Source of the DNA: Candidatus Coprenecus avistercoris
GTDB lineage: Bacteria; Bacteroidota; Bacteroidia; Bacteroidales; UBA932
NCBI GenBank assembly: GCA_018712275.1
Contig: DVHI01000025.1
Coordinates: forward strand, 1 to 61,818
Reading direction: 5' to 3'
DNA length: 61,818 nt
Position numbers and translations under genes: made by a program. The notes beneath the pieces are model-generated. The model saw only the letters and a program-made list of their open reading frames with translations. It was not told the origin of the DNA and searched no databases. Below, piece after piece: positions 44,269-52,354 of the stretch. The stretch's first letter is position 1; each line of letters opens with the position of its first letter.

Positions 44269-45447
44269 ATGAAATCGGTAAAATTTTTCTTGGCTGCAGC
44301 GGCGGTGCTCCTGGCAGCCTCCTGCGGCAGGGGAGGGCTCGGAGAGGGAGGTCTGGTGACTTTCGACTATTCTCAGATGACGGAGGGACAGGATACTCTG
44401 GTGTTCTCGGACCTGGCTGCGGAGCCGGAGTTCATCGCGCTGGACAGCGATACTTTAGATGCATTCACAGCGGCGAAAGTGCTCATTACGGAAAATTATC
44501 TGGTCAAGGACGCTCAGGCCATTCTGAGCAAGGCTCCTGTCAGGGTGTTCGACCGGCATACCGGGAAGTTCATCTGCAACGTGGGGCATCTCGGGCGTGG
44601 CCCCGGGGAGTATCTGAATTCCTCTCAGACTTTTGTGGACGAGGACGGCGGCAAGGTGTGGATAATGGATGCGGCGGACCGTATCAAGACCTATGACCTG
44701 ACTTCGGGGAAATATCTGGGGACTGTCCCTCTGGCATATAAGCCGATGGACGAGTTCGGAGCGGGCTCGGCCAGTTTTATGGTGGACGGGCGGGCCGGCA
44801 CGCTGACGGTCATGGCGGTGCCTTACGAGGAGGATGCCTGTCCGGCTATAGCCTGGTGCCAGGACCTTTCGGGCAAGATTCTCTGGGAGATACCCGAGGT
44901 CGGAATGCAGCGCACCCGGACTCCGTCAAATACTCTCGTGGGTACGTCCTTCAATATCGACGGTGCGCTGGATGTGTCGTTCGAGTCCAGCGGCAACTGG
45001 CCTGATACCCTGTATGTCCTTAAAGGGGATGTGCTGCGGCCGGTGTTTACTGTCAATACCCGGTCATTGAAGAGCGGCTCTTCCTTGAAAAGTACCCTGC
45101 TGCCGGGAAAAGTGCTCTCTACCCTGACTGAAATGCAGGAATACATGCCGCGCATCATCATAGGAGTACCCGTGGCCAATGTGCTTACGGACCTGAAATC
45201 AGGGGAGAGCGTAAGCTATCCTACGGAGATTCTCAATGACTTTCTCGGCGGGTACCAGGGCGGATATTCTATCCAGTGCGGTTATCTGGTACAGAGCATT
45301 CCGGCAGAGGAGTTCTTAGTCGCGGCTCCCCAGGCCCTGGAGCAGGGGACGCTGACCGGCTCTGCGGCGAAGCGGGTCCGGGCGATTCTTTCCGACCTGC
45401 AGCCTACGGACAACGATGTGCTGATGCTGGCCCGGCTGAAAGACTGA
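44269..45447 (+). CDS. 6-bladed beta-propeller lipoprotein
   Basis: The 392-residue protein has a lipobox (LLAASC, Cys19). Short repeats such as VRVFDRHTGKFICNVGHLGRGPGEYL, KVWIMDAADRIKTYDLTSGKYLG and later LSGKILWEI follow the blade pattern of the Bacteroidota 6-bladed beta-propeller family, with the signature GxGPGEY. Members are envelope proteins of unknown role, often in several copies. A second member lies at 47039-48103, beyond the trpB-like gene. It has its own promoter. Confidence 0.8.
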   Translation: MKSVKFFLAAAAVLLAASCGRGGLGEGGLVTFDYSQMTEGQDTLVFSDLAAEPEFIALDSDTLDAFTAAKVLITENYLVKDAQAILSKAPVRVFDRHTGKFICNVGHLGRGPGEYLNSSQTFVDEDGGKVWIMDAADRIKTYDLTSGKYLGTVPLAYKPMDEFGAGSASFMVDGRAGTLTVMAVPYEEDACPAIAWCQDLSGKILWEIPEVGMQRTRTPSNTLVGTSFNIDGALDVSFESSGNWPDTLYVLKGDVLRPVFTVNTRSLKSGSSLKSTLLPGKVLSTLTEMQEYMPRIIIGVPVANVLTDLKSGESVSYPTEILNDFLGGYQGGYSIQCGYLVQSIPAEEFLVAAPQALEQGTLTGSAAKRVRAILSDLQPTDNDVLMLARLKD

Positions 45448-45460
45448 GACGGATAAAATT

Positions 45461-45491
45461 TTTGGATAATCTGGAAGATTTGCTATCTTCG
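45461..45491 (+). promoter_or_regulatory. promoter of the Trp-attenuated trpB-like gene
   Basis: TTTG at 45461-45464 and TATCTTCG at 45484-45491, 19 bases apart, match -33 and -7 with one change in the -7 box. Transcription would start near 45497, just before the leader peptide. Confidence 0.7.
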
Positions 45492-45507
45492 CTTCGCAAA
45501 ACAGAAT

Positions 45508-45600
45508 ATGAATACTCTTCTCAATATATGTTTCTGGTGGTGGCGCGCTCCTTTCCGGGTAAACGGTTGGGTGCTGCCTGAACTCATGTATTGGTCATAA
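45508..45600 (+). CDS. trp leader peptide
   Basis: A 30-residue reading frame starts MNTLLNICFWWWRAPF and ends MYWS. It contains five Trp: three in a row at codons 45535-45543, then at 45568-45570 and 45592-45594. It lies between the promoter and a strong terminator before a trpB-like gene. Ribosome stalling at WWW when charged tRNA-Trp is scarce would leave 45559-45570 free. This is the arrangement of a classic transcription attenuator and fits the known Bacteroid-trp RNA type. Confidence 0.9.
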   Translation: MNTLLNICFWWWRAPFRVNGWVLPELMYWS

Positions 45601-45668
45601 GAGGACTTTATATAGAGAAATATCCGAGCGGCCTGTCGTTTACTCAAACGGCGGGCCGTTTTATTTTA
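45559..45668 (+). promoter_or_regulatory. trp attenuator: antiterminator and terminator
   Basis: The terminator stem pairs 45629-45641 (CGGCCTGTCGTTT) with 45646-45658 (AAACGGCGGGCCG), complete in RNA with two G-U pairs, and is followed by TTTTATTTT. The competing antiterminator pairs 45559-45570 (GTAAACGGTTGG, within the leader peptide frame) with 45632-45643, using the 5' arm of the terminator. Translation through the fourth Trp codon would block it. Confidence 0.85.
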
Positions 45669-45695
45669 CATTTTACCTTAACAATCAAAACTATC

Positions 45696-47000
45696 ATGGA
45701 ACCCAGAAAAAGATTCATCCTCGAAGAGCGCGATATCCCGCGCAGATGGTACAACATCGTGGCAGATATGCCGCAGAAGCCCAGGCCCGCTCTGGACCCC
45801 GTTACACGTCAGCCTCTTACACAGAAGGACCTCAGCCGGATATTTTCGGAAGAAGCTGCCAGGCAGGAGCTGAATACGGTGGACCGGTGGATTGAGATTC
45901 CCGAAGCAGTGCGGGACCAGTACCGTCTCTACCGGTCTACGCCTCTGGTGAGGGCATACGGTCTGGAGAAGGCCCTGGATACACCGGCGCATATCTATTT
46001 CAAGAACGAGAGTGTCAGCCCGGTAGGCTCGCATAAGCTCAACTCGGCTTTGGCCCAGGCCTATTACTGCAGGCAGGAGGGACTTACGAACATTACTACC
46101 GAGACCGGGGCCGGACAATGGGGTACAGCCCTGGCATACGCGGCCAATGTATTCGGGCTGGAACTGGCCGTGTACATGGTAAGGCTGAGTTATGAACAGA
46201 AACCCTACCGCAGGTCGCTGATGCAGGTATGGGGTGCTCAGGTAGTGGCTTCTCCAAGTATGTCTACCAAGGCTGGGAGGAGAATTCTGACAGAGACGCC
46301 CAATCATCAGGGAAGTCTGGGTACTGCGATTTCGGAGGCGGTGGAGCTGGCGACGACGGTGCCGGGGTGCAAGTACACGCTGGGCAGTGTGCTCAATCAT
46401 GTCACCATGCATCAGACCGTAATCGGTCTCGAGGCGGAGAAGCAGATGGAGATGGCGGGGGAATGGCCGGATGTGGTGATAGGCTGTTTCGGCGGCGGGT
46501 CCAATTTCGGAGGGATATCCTATCCGTTCATGCGGCATTGTCTCGGGGGAGAACATGCGGGTACGAGGTTTGTGGCTGCGGAGCCGGAGGCCTGCCCGAA
46601 ACTTACGAAAGGGCAGTTCATGTACGACTACGGGGACGAGGCCGGCTACACTCCTCTGCTGCCGATGTATTCCCTCGGCCATACCTTCACGCCTGCAGGC
46701 ATCCATGCGGGAGGGCTCCGCTATCACGGGGCCGGGACCATCGCCAGCTGCCTTCTCGGGGAAGGAAGGATCGAGGCAGTGGATATCGGGCAGAAAGAGT
46801 CGTTCAGGGCCGGAGTCCTGTTCGCCCGCACCGAGGGCATTGTGCCGGCACCCGAATCTGCCCATGCAATAGCGGCGACCGTAAGGGAAGCCATCCGGGC
46901 GAGGGAGGAAGGCACTCCCAGGACAATCCTGTTCTGCCTCTCAGGCCACGGGATGGTCGACATGGCGGCCTACGACAGGTACCTGACCGGGGATATGTAG
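45696..47000 (+). CDS. trpB: TrpB-like (TrpB2-type) tryptophan synthase beta chain
   Basis: The 434-residue PLP enzyme starts MEPRKRFILEERDIPRRWYN. An earlier in-frame ATG lies inside the attenuator. It joins indole and serine to give tryptophan. The PLP Lys is in SPVGSHKLNSALAQAYY, followed by TETGAGQWGTALAYAA with the catalytic Glu region and the phosphate loop GCFGGGSNFGGISYPF. The long N-terminus and length are typical of the TrpB2 group, which often works without TrpA as an indole scavenger. No trpA is nearby. It is controlled by a Trp leader peptide and terminator. Confidence 0.93.
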   Translation: MEPRKRFILEERDIPRRWYNIVADMPQKPRPALDPVTRQPLTQKDLSRIFSEEAARQELNTVDRWIEIPEAVRDQYRLYRSTPLVRAYGLEKALDTPAHIYFKNESVSPVGSHKLNSALAQAYYCRQEGLTNITTETGAGQWGTALAYAANVFGLELAVYMVRLSYEQKPYRRSLMQVWGAQVVASPSMSTKAGRRILTETPNHQGSLGTAISEAVELATTVPGCKYTLGSVLNHVTMHQTVIGLEAEKQMEMAGEWPDVVIGCFGGGSNFGGISYPFMRHCLGGEHAGTRFVAAEPEACPKLTKGQFMYDYGDEAGYTPLLPMYSLGHTFTPAGIHAGGLRYHGAGTIASCLLGEGRIEAVDIGQKESFRAGVLFARTEGIVPAPESAHAIAATVREAIRAREEGTPRTILFCLSGHGMVDMAAYDRYLTGDM

Positions 47001-47038
47001 CAAGACCCCCTTTTGCAATATCGGGAAGGTGCAAGCCG

Positions 47039-48103
47039 TCAGTTTCTCTGGCGGAGTATCGTTAGGCAGGGTTCCTCGTCATCGGTGAGGCAGTAGTCGA
47101 TGAGCTGGTCACCGTACTGCCACTTGGGGTAGAAGGCTTCCTCTGAGCCGGGGAAGGTGAGTTCCGAGCGGTAGATGGTGCCGTCGGTCTTGTCGATCAG
47201 GTAGAGCTGCTTCTGCTGGCCGGGCTCCATGAGGGTGACGTAGCGGAAGGCAGCATCCTCGGCGTAGTCATAGACAAAATAGATATCGTTCCAGACATCA
47301 GTGAATGAGGACAGGTCGCTCTGAGCGATTCCGTGCCGGAAGGTGAAGCAGCACCTCGGTTCGAGGGACGGGACTTCCGGATGCACGGTGAATACGGTGT
47401 CGGTGCTCATCTGGTGGAAGATTATCTCTCCGTCCCCGTTCTGGAAGAGGGCCTTGTATTCCTGATATGCAGTGACATTGGCCTTGGGGGTGAGCCGGAA
47501 AAGCAGATGGTTGGCGAACCTGCCTGTCTGACGGCCGCTGGTGTCCCGGATGCGGAGCCGGTCGGCTTCGTTGCCGAGCACTGTCTGTACGGATTCCAGT
47601 ATGTATGGACCGTCGGCCAAGGTGTAGACCATCTGTGCCTGAGCCTCTGGCTCCCGGGTCCCGATGTATGTCCCGTCCAGTCCGTAGGTGAGGACGCCTT
47701 TCATTATATCATTGATACAGATGCCGTTCCCGTCCGGAGCGAGATAGATGTCGTTAACATACAGGTATTCCCCGGGACCGTTGCCCTTGACTCCGACATA
47801 ACCTTTCAGCCTGCCGTCCCTGGACAGCCTCAGCACCTTCATATCTGCCGTAAGCATGAAAATATTGTCCTCGGTCAATACTACGTCTACGGCATCCGAA
47901 ATGAGCAGCCGTCCGCTTTCCTCAGCGCCCGAGAGAAGGATCCTCTCCACTTCGTACCCCCGTTCCCCGAGGTCTGCCATCGAGATTTCAGCGGATGCGG
48001 AGGCAAATTCGGACTCTGTGTAAGTAGGAATGTCACCGGATGTTCCGGAGCAGGAGGCAGCGAATATCAGTGCTGCCGGCAGGAGGATGAGATGCTTTTT
48101 CAT
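47039..48103 (-). CDS. 6-bladed beta-propeller lipoprotein
   Basis: The 354-residue protein has a lipobox (IFAASC, Cys18). Its blade-like repeats include DNIFMLTADMKVLRLSRDGR followed by GVKGNGPGEYLYVNDIYLAP, then GICINDIMKGVLTYGLDGTY, the same family as the protein at 44269-45447. The two differ well beyond the signature, so they are not a recent duplication. Its stop converges on trpB with a 38-base gap. TATTTTTG upstream (48129-48122) is its likely promoter. Function is unknown. Confidence 0.78.
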   Translation of the reverse strand: MKKHLILLPAALIFAASCSGTSGDIPTYTESEFASASAEISMADLGERGYEVERILLSGAEESGRLLISDAVDVVLTEDNIFMLTADMKVLRLSRDGRLKGYVGVKGNGPGEYLYVNDIYLAPDGNGICINDIMKGVLTYGLDGTYIGTREPEAQAQMVYTLADGPYILESVQTVLGNEADRLRIRDTSGRQTGRFANHLLFRLTPKANVTAYQEYKALFQNGDGEIIFHQMSTDTVFTVHPEVPSLEPRCCFTFRHGIAQSDLSSFTDVWNDIYFVYDYAEDAAFRYVTLMEPGQQKQLYLIDKTDGTIYRSELTFPGSEEAFYPKWQYGDQLIDYCLTDDEEPCLTILRQRN

Positions 48104-48121
48104 ACAATGCGGATTTTATAA

Positions 48122-48129
48122 CAAAAATA
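48122..48129 (-). promoter_or_regulatory. -7 promoter box for the second propeller gene
   Basis: TATTTTTG on the minus strand fits TAnnTTTG, 18 bases before the start. Confidence 0.55.
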
Positions 48130-48197
48130 CGATAAAATAATGTACTGCGAATATAAAGATTTTTTTAGTTGTCAAAATCTTGACAGGAGGCCACTAT

Positions 48198-48392
48198 CAG
48201 TCTGTAAAATCGCGATGTATCTTAAAGAACTGAAAAACATACCATTGAACAGATTTATGGATTACAGACTGTCGGTAAATCGGGTGGTGTCTGTTGTGCG
48301 GTGATTGGAGGTAATATGCTGGAAATGTGAATGTGGGCTGAAAAGTTGAATTACAGACTGCTCTGCTCATACAGACCGGACTGCTCTGCTCA
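48198..48392. repeat. short repeats in a 286-base gap
   Basis: The 10-base motif TTACAGACTG occurs at 48262-48271 and 48351-48360 and inverted at 48198-48207. GACTGCTCTGCTCA is repeated directly at 48356-48369 and 48379-48392, the second copy touching the stop of the DMT gene. No gene is supported here. Confidence 0.6.
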
Positions 48393-49442
48393 GATGAAGA
48401 ACAGCGACGCCCCGGTGACACTGATGACGGCTCCGATGACCTGTCTGGCGGTTACTTTCTCCTTGTAGATGAGCTTGGAAGGGAGGATGATGAGGATGGG
48501 GGTGAGGGCCATGATGGTGGAGGCGATGCCGGCTTCGGTGTAGTTGACGGCGAGCAGGGAGAGGGAAACGCCGAGGAAGGGGCCGAAAAAGGTGCCGGTG
48601 GCGGCGGCGCCCATGGATTTTACGTCCTTGAAGGAGGCGAGCAGGCTCCGGCCTTTTTTCTGCAGGAACATGATGACCAGGAAACCGGCCAGGCCGGCGA
48701 CGGCGCGTATCTGGGTGGAGGCGAAGGGGATGACGAGGTTGTCCAGGTCGGTGACGGGCGGGGCGGCCTCCATGTAGTGGTTCATGCCTATCTTGCTGAG
48801 TACCAGACCGACGCCTTGGCCGATGCCGGCTCCGATGCCGAAGAGCACGCCTTTCAGCGGTAGATTGATGCCGATTCTGTGATGATGGTGCAGTCCGTGC
48901 GGTTTGCGGTAGTGTCCTAAGGCATGCCCGTGACGTCTTTTACTGCTTTCGTGGTCTGCATGATATGTCTTGTCTGTTGTGTCCTCTTGGCCAGTATTCT
49001 CAGAGTCCGTCCTGCCGAGAATCGAGATGCCGATACCGGCGACACAGACCAGCATGCCGGCAATGGCTGTCAGCGACATCTTCTGTCCTAAAAAGAAGTA
49101 GCCGGCGATGGCGGCTGTAGGCGGGGCGAGGGTCATGAACAGCTGGCCGAGCCGGGAGCCGATGACCACATAGGAGTTGAATAGGCAGAAGTCTCCGAAG
49201 ACGTATCCGACGAGGCCGGAGAGGGCGAGCCACAGCCAGGCGGCCCCTCCTGCATTGACGGGAAAGGGCGAGCCGGTGACGGCAAGCAGGAAGATTCCGA
49301 GCATCACCATGGCCATGATCAGCCTGATGATGTTGAGAGACAGGGAGCCTACTTTCTTACTGGCGTATTCGAAACTCAGTGCCGTGAGGGTCCAGGAGAC
49401 GGCGACGATGAGTGAGATGATCTCTCCGAAATGCTGGCTCAT
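48390..49442 (-). CDS. EamA/DMT-family transporter with His-rich loop
   Basis: The 350-residue protein has ten hydrophobic segments in two EamA halves (about 1-145 and 195-350). They are recognisable from VSWTLTALSFEYASKKVGSL and from PLKGVLFGIGAGIGQGVGLV. Between the halves is a hydrophilic loop of about 45 residues with ten His in some 29 positions (YHADHESSKRRHGHALGHYR and a HHHH run), not usual for the family. The loop may bind metal. DMT proteins export metabolites, and the substrate here is unknown. It lies 3 bases after the DUF554 gene. Confidence 0.85.
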   Translation of the reverse strand: MSQHFGEIISLIVAVSWTLTALSFEYASKKVGSLSLNIIRLIMAMVMLGIFLLAVTGSPFPVNAGGAAWLWLALSGLVGYVFGDFCLFNSYVVIGSRLGQLFMTLAPPTAAIAGYFFLGQKMSLTAIAGMLVCVAGIGISILGRTDSENTGQEDTTDKTYHADHESSKRRHGHALGHYRKPHGLHHHHRIGINLPLKGVLFGIGAGIGQGVGLVLSKIGMNHYMEAAPPVTDLDNLVIPFASTQIRAVAGLAGFLVIMFLQKKGRSLLASFKDVKSMGAAATGTFFGPFLGVSLSLLAVNYTEAGIASTIMALTPILIILPSKLIYKEKVTARQVIGAVISVTGASLFFI

Positions 49443-49445
49443 ATT

Positions 49446-50123
49446 CTAAAAAAACGACTTGACAATGTAGAACAGTACGGGTACGAGCAGGGCCGGCAGC
49501 ATGTTGAGGGTCCTGCAGTCCTTGATGCCGAGGATGGAGAGTCCGGAGCTGGCGATGAGGACTCCACCGACTATCGATATCTCGCACATCAGGCTGTCGG
49601 ATATGACGTCACCGGCCAGGGAGGTGACCAGGTATATCGACCCTTGGAAGAGAAAGAGCACCGGGGCTGCCAGGACCATGCCTATGCCGTAGGTGCTGGC
49701 CAGGACAGTGGATGTCACGAGGTCGAGCATGGCGTTGGTGAACAGATAGGTATTGTCCCCGTACAGGGCGCTCATCACCGAACCGACCATCGACAGGGTG
49801 CCGATGCAGTAGAGCAGGATGCCGGTGGAGAGGCCTTCGGCCAGCCGCGATTTCGAGTACCTGGAGACCAGTCCGTTGAACCGGTCAGAAATCTTCAGCA
49901 CTGTACCTGTCAGCGAGCCTATGGCCAGACTGGCGATGAATAGGACCGGGTACTCGCTCTTGGAGATGTTGGAGACGAAGGCGCCAGTCCCGAGCAGGAG
50001 CGCGGCCAGTCCCATCGCATTGTACAGCGCGTCCCGGTACTCGGGCTTGATGGCCTTCCGGGCCAGGCTTCCGAGCAGGCTGCCGGCGATGATGCACGAG
50101 GTGTTTACGATAGTTCCTAACAT
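49446..50123 (-). CDS. DUF554-family membrane protein
   Basis: The 225-residue protein starts MLGTIVNTSCIIAGSLLGSL, the typical DUF554 (YdfK/YqgA-like) beginning, and has six or seven membrane segments including LAEGLSTGILLYCIGTLSMVGS with the family Gly-rich pattern. The role of the family is not established. A TAATTTTG box lies 17 bases upstream. The DMT gene follows immediately, so the two are one transcript. Confidence 0.85.
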   Translation of the reverse strand: MLGTIVNTSCIIAGSLLGSLARKAIKPEYRDALYNAMGLAALLLGTGAFVSNISKSEYPVLFIASLAIGSLTGTVLKISDRFNGLVSRYSKSRLAEGLSTGILLYCIGTLSMVGSVMSALYGDNTYLFTNAMLDLVTSTVLASTYGIGMVLAAPVLFLFQGSIYLVTSLAGDVISDSLMCEISIVGGVLIASSGLSILGIKDCRTLNMLPALLVPVLFYIVKSFF

Positions 50124-50139
50124 TTTTCCTAAATCCGTG

Positions 50140-50147
50140 CAAAATTA
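50140..50147 (-). promoter_or_regulatory. -7 promoter box for DUF554-DMT operon
   Basis: TAATTTTG on the minus strand fits TAnnTTTG, 17 bases before the start. Confidence 0.55.
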
Positions 50148-50195
50148 GGAAGGTGTCGGGTTTTTAGCAAGTTATTTTGACATGAAGTGTCAGGT

Positions 50196-51140
50196 TCAGT
50201 CCACGAGGCCTTTGCAGAAACTCAGGACATCCCCCCATACGGCCTCCTTGCCCTTCTCGTTGAGTATCTCGTGGCGCATGGAGGGGTAGAGGCGGGACCG
50301 CACGTCCGTGTATCCGGCCCGCTGCATGGTGCGGACGGCCTGGCGGAATTTCCTGGGGCTCAGCAGGCAGGGGTCGTCTTCGCCGGAGATGAAGAGTACG
50401 GGCATGGAGGGGTTGCGGGGCCTCCATCCGGAGATGCTGTATGCGTCCTGCATGATGGTGAAGAGGTTGAGGAAGCCGTGGGCCGTGAACTGGAAGTTGC
50501 AGAGAGGATCGGCGTCGTAGTTGCGTACGATCTCGGGGTCGGAGCAGACCCAGGCATTGGGTGAGCCTTCGTGCCGGAAGCGGCGGTTGAACGAACCGAA
50601 GGCGAGGGTCTGGATGATCTTCGGGCGGCATTTCTCCCCGGCCCGCGCGGCATAGAGCCTGGCCACCAGTTTCCCGATACCGGCACCGCTGTTGCGGCTG
50701 GGACTGCCGCAGACGATCAGGCCCGAGATCATGTCGTCGTTACGTTTTACGAATGAGCGGACTGCCATCGAGCCCATGCTGTGCCCGAGCAGAATCAGCG
50801 GCAGGTCCGGATGCTCCGTCCGCACTCTCTCCGTGACAGCCTTGATGTCGTCTATCATGGCCGTCCAGCCTCCCTCGTAGAAATACCCGAGGTCTTCGGA
50901 GCAGCGCACCGACTCCCCGTGTCCGCGGTGGTCGTGTATGATGCTGAAGAACCCGTTGGCCGCCAGGTATTCCATGAACGGGATGTACCTCTCCTTGTGC
51001 TCGCACATTCCGTGCACTATCTGAACGATGCCCTTGGGCGTGCCGGCGGCGGGTCCGCACAGCAGGATGCTGATCTCCAGTCCGTCGGACTCGGACGCAA
51101 TCTTCTCTTTCTTGATTATGGCCTGTGTTGTGTCTGTCAT
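50196..51140 (-). CDS. alpha/beta hydrolase, monoacylglycerol lipase-like
   Basis: The chosen start MTDTTQAIIKKEKIASESDG gives 314 residues without a signal peptide. A frame nine codons longer has no better support. The fold shows VQIVHGMCEHKERYIPFMEY, HDHRGHGESV, the nucleophile elbow LLGHSMGSMAVRSF, the acid in ISGEDDPC and the His in YPSMRHEILNE. This pattern fits the serine aminopeptidase S33/monoglyceride lipase group (Hydrolase_4). It likely cleaves a lipid ester in the cytoplasm. It is divergent from gpsA, which also handles glycerolipid precursors, a loose functional link. Confidence 0.85.
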   Translation of the reverse strand: MTDTTQAIIKKEKIASESDGLEISILLCGPAAGTPKGIVQIVHGMCEHKERYIPFMEYLAANGFFSIIHDHRGHGESVRCSEDLGYFYEGGWTAMIDDIKAVTERVRTEHPDLPLILLGHSMGSMAVRSFVKRNDDMISGLIVCGSPSRNSGAGIGKLVARLYAARAGEKCRPKIIQTLAFGSFNRRFRHEGSPNAWVCSDPEIVRNYDADPLCNFQFTAHGFLNLFTIMQDAYSISGWRPRNPSMPVLFISGEDDPCLLSPRKFRQAVRTMQRAGYTDVRSRLYPSMRHEILNEKGKEAVWGDVLSFCKGLVD

Positions 51141-51215
51141 GATACAGCAGGATATATCGAAAAGCATGCCACAATTTACCCGTGCCGCAGTGGGTGCGGG
51201 TATCGGAAATTTTCG

Positions 51216-51223
51216 TATATTTG
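51216..51223 (+). promoter_or_regulatory. -7 promoter box for gpsA
   Basis: TATATTTG fits TAnnTTTG, 27 bases before the chosen ATG at 51251. Confidence 0.6.
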
Positions 51224-51250
51224 CGGAATAGAGTTTGCAAATTTTCAGGC

Positions 51251-52297
51251 ATGAAAAATACGATATACGAGAAGATGGGCGGGGATACCGCGGTGGAGAT
51301 GAAGGACGATCCCGTGTTCGGGGTCATCGGTGGGGGAAGCTGGGCTACGGCCTTGGTGAAGCTGCTGACGGACAACGGGCGGCAGCTGAACTGGTACATG
51401 CGCGACACAGGTGCGATAGAGCACATAGAGCGGTATCACCATCACTCGAAATATCTGCCTGCGGTGGAACTGGACGCCGACAGTTTTACCATCACCAACG
51501 ATATCAATTATGTGGTGGAGGAATCGGATATCCTGATCTTCGCCATTCCCTCGGCCTACTTTCTGAAAGAGGTGAGCCGGATTACCGCGTCTTACGACGG
51601 CAAGCTGCTTATCTCGGCGGTCAAGGGCTTCGTGGGTGACCGCTATCTGACCATCGCTGAGTATTTCCATGACGACCACGGCGTGCCTTTCGACCGGATA
51701 GGAGTGATCAGCGGCCCCTGCCACGCAGAGGAGGTGGGCATGCAGCGCCTCTCGTACATCACCCTCTCGTCCAAGTACATAGAGGTGGCAGAATATCTCT
51801 GCGGCTTTTTCCGCAACTACTATGTGAACACGATAGCCTGCACCGATATCTATGGTGTGGAGTACGCCGCAGCCCTGAAGAACGTCTACGCCATCGCCGC
51901 AGGTGTCTGCTATGGCTGCGGATACGGTGACAACTTTATGGCCGTACTGATAGCCAGCTGCTTCCGTGAGATGAAGGAGTTCATCAACGTCACCAATCCC
52001 GATACCCGCCGCAACACCTCCATGTCGGCATATCTCGGCGACCTGCTCGTTACCTGCAACTCTCCCTTCTCACGCAACCGCAACTTCGGCCGCATGCTCG
52101 GCAAGGGCTATTCGGTCCAGACCGCCATTCTCGAGATGAGCCAGGTGGCCGAGGGCTACTACGCAACCAAGGCGATACATGAGATCAACCGCAAGTTCCG
52201 GGTCAGCATGCCCATCGCCGATACGGTCTACTCCATCCTCTACGGGAGGGAAAATGCCGTGGAGGCCATGCGGGCCCTGCAGGACAGCCTGATGTAG
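51251..52297 (+). CDS. gpsA: glycerol-3-phosphate dehydrogenase [NAD(P)+]
   Basis: GpsA makes sn-glycerol 3-phosphate from dihydroxyacetone phosphate for phospholipids. The 348-residue protein starts MKNTIYEKMGGDTAVEMKDD. A longer frame begins upstream of the promoter box. The Rossmann motif is VFGVIGGGSWATALVKLL, then IFAIPSAYF, SAVKGFVGD and SGPCHAEEV. Catalytic Lys lies in EYAAALKNVYAIAAGV, and GDLLVTCNSPFSRNRNFGRM matches the C-terminal domain. It precedes pgi by 57 bases. Confidence 0.95.
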   Translation: MKNTIYEKMGGDTAVEMKDDPVFGVIGGGSWATALVKLLTDNGRQLNWYMRDTGAIEHIERYHHHSKYLPAVELDADSFTITNDINYVVEESDILIFAIPSAYFLKEVSRITASYDGKLLISAVKGFVGDRYLTIAEYFHDDHGVPFDRIGVISGPCHAEEVGMQRLSYITLSSKYIEVAEYLCGFFRNYYVNTIACTDIYGVEYAAALKNVYAIAAGVCYGCGYGDNFMAVLIASCFREMKEFINVTNPDTRRNTSMSAYLGDLLVTCNSPFSRNRNFGRMLGKGYSVQTAILEMSQVAEGYYATKAIHEINRKFRVSMPIADTVYSILYGRENAVEAMRALQDSLM

Positions 52298-52354
52298 AAC
52301 CGGAAAGGAACACTGGAAAAGAACAGAAAAACAATAAACTTAAAAACAAAAGTT

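Noticed and set aside
45591-45695. Longer start for the trpB-like gene
   Set aside because: The extra codons run through the attenuator terminator and overlap the leader peptide stop. The family start is at 45696.
48197-48421. Small minus-strand reading frame before the DMT gene
   Set aside because: It lies over short repeats and overlaps the DMT gene end, with no promoter or recognisable sequence.
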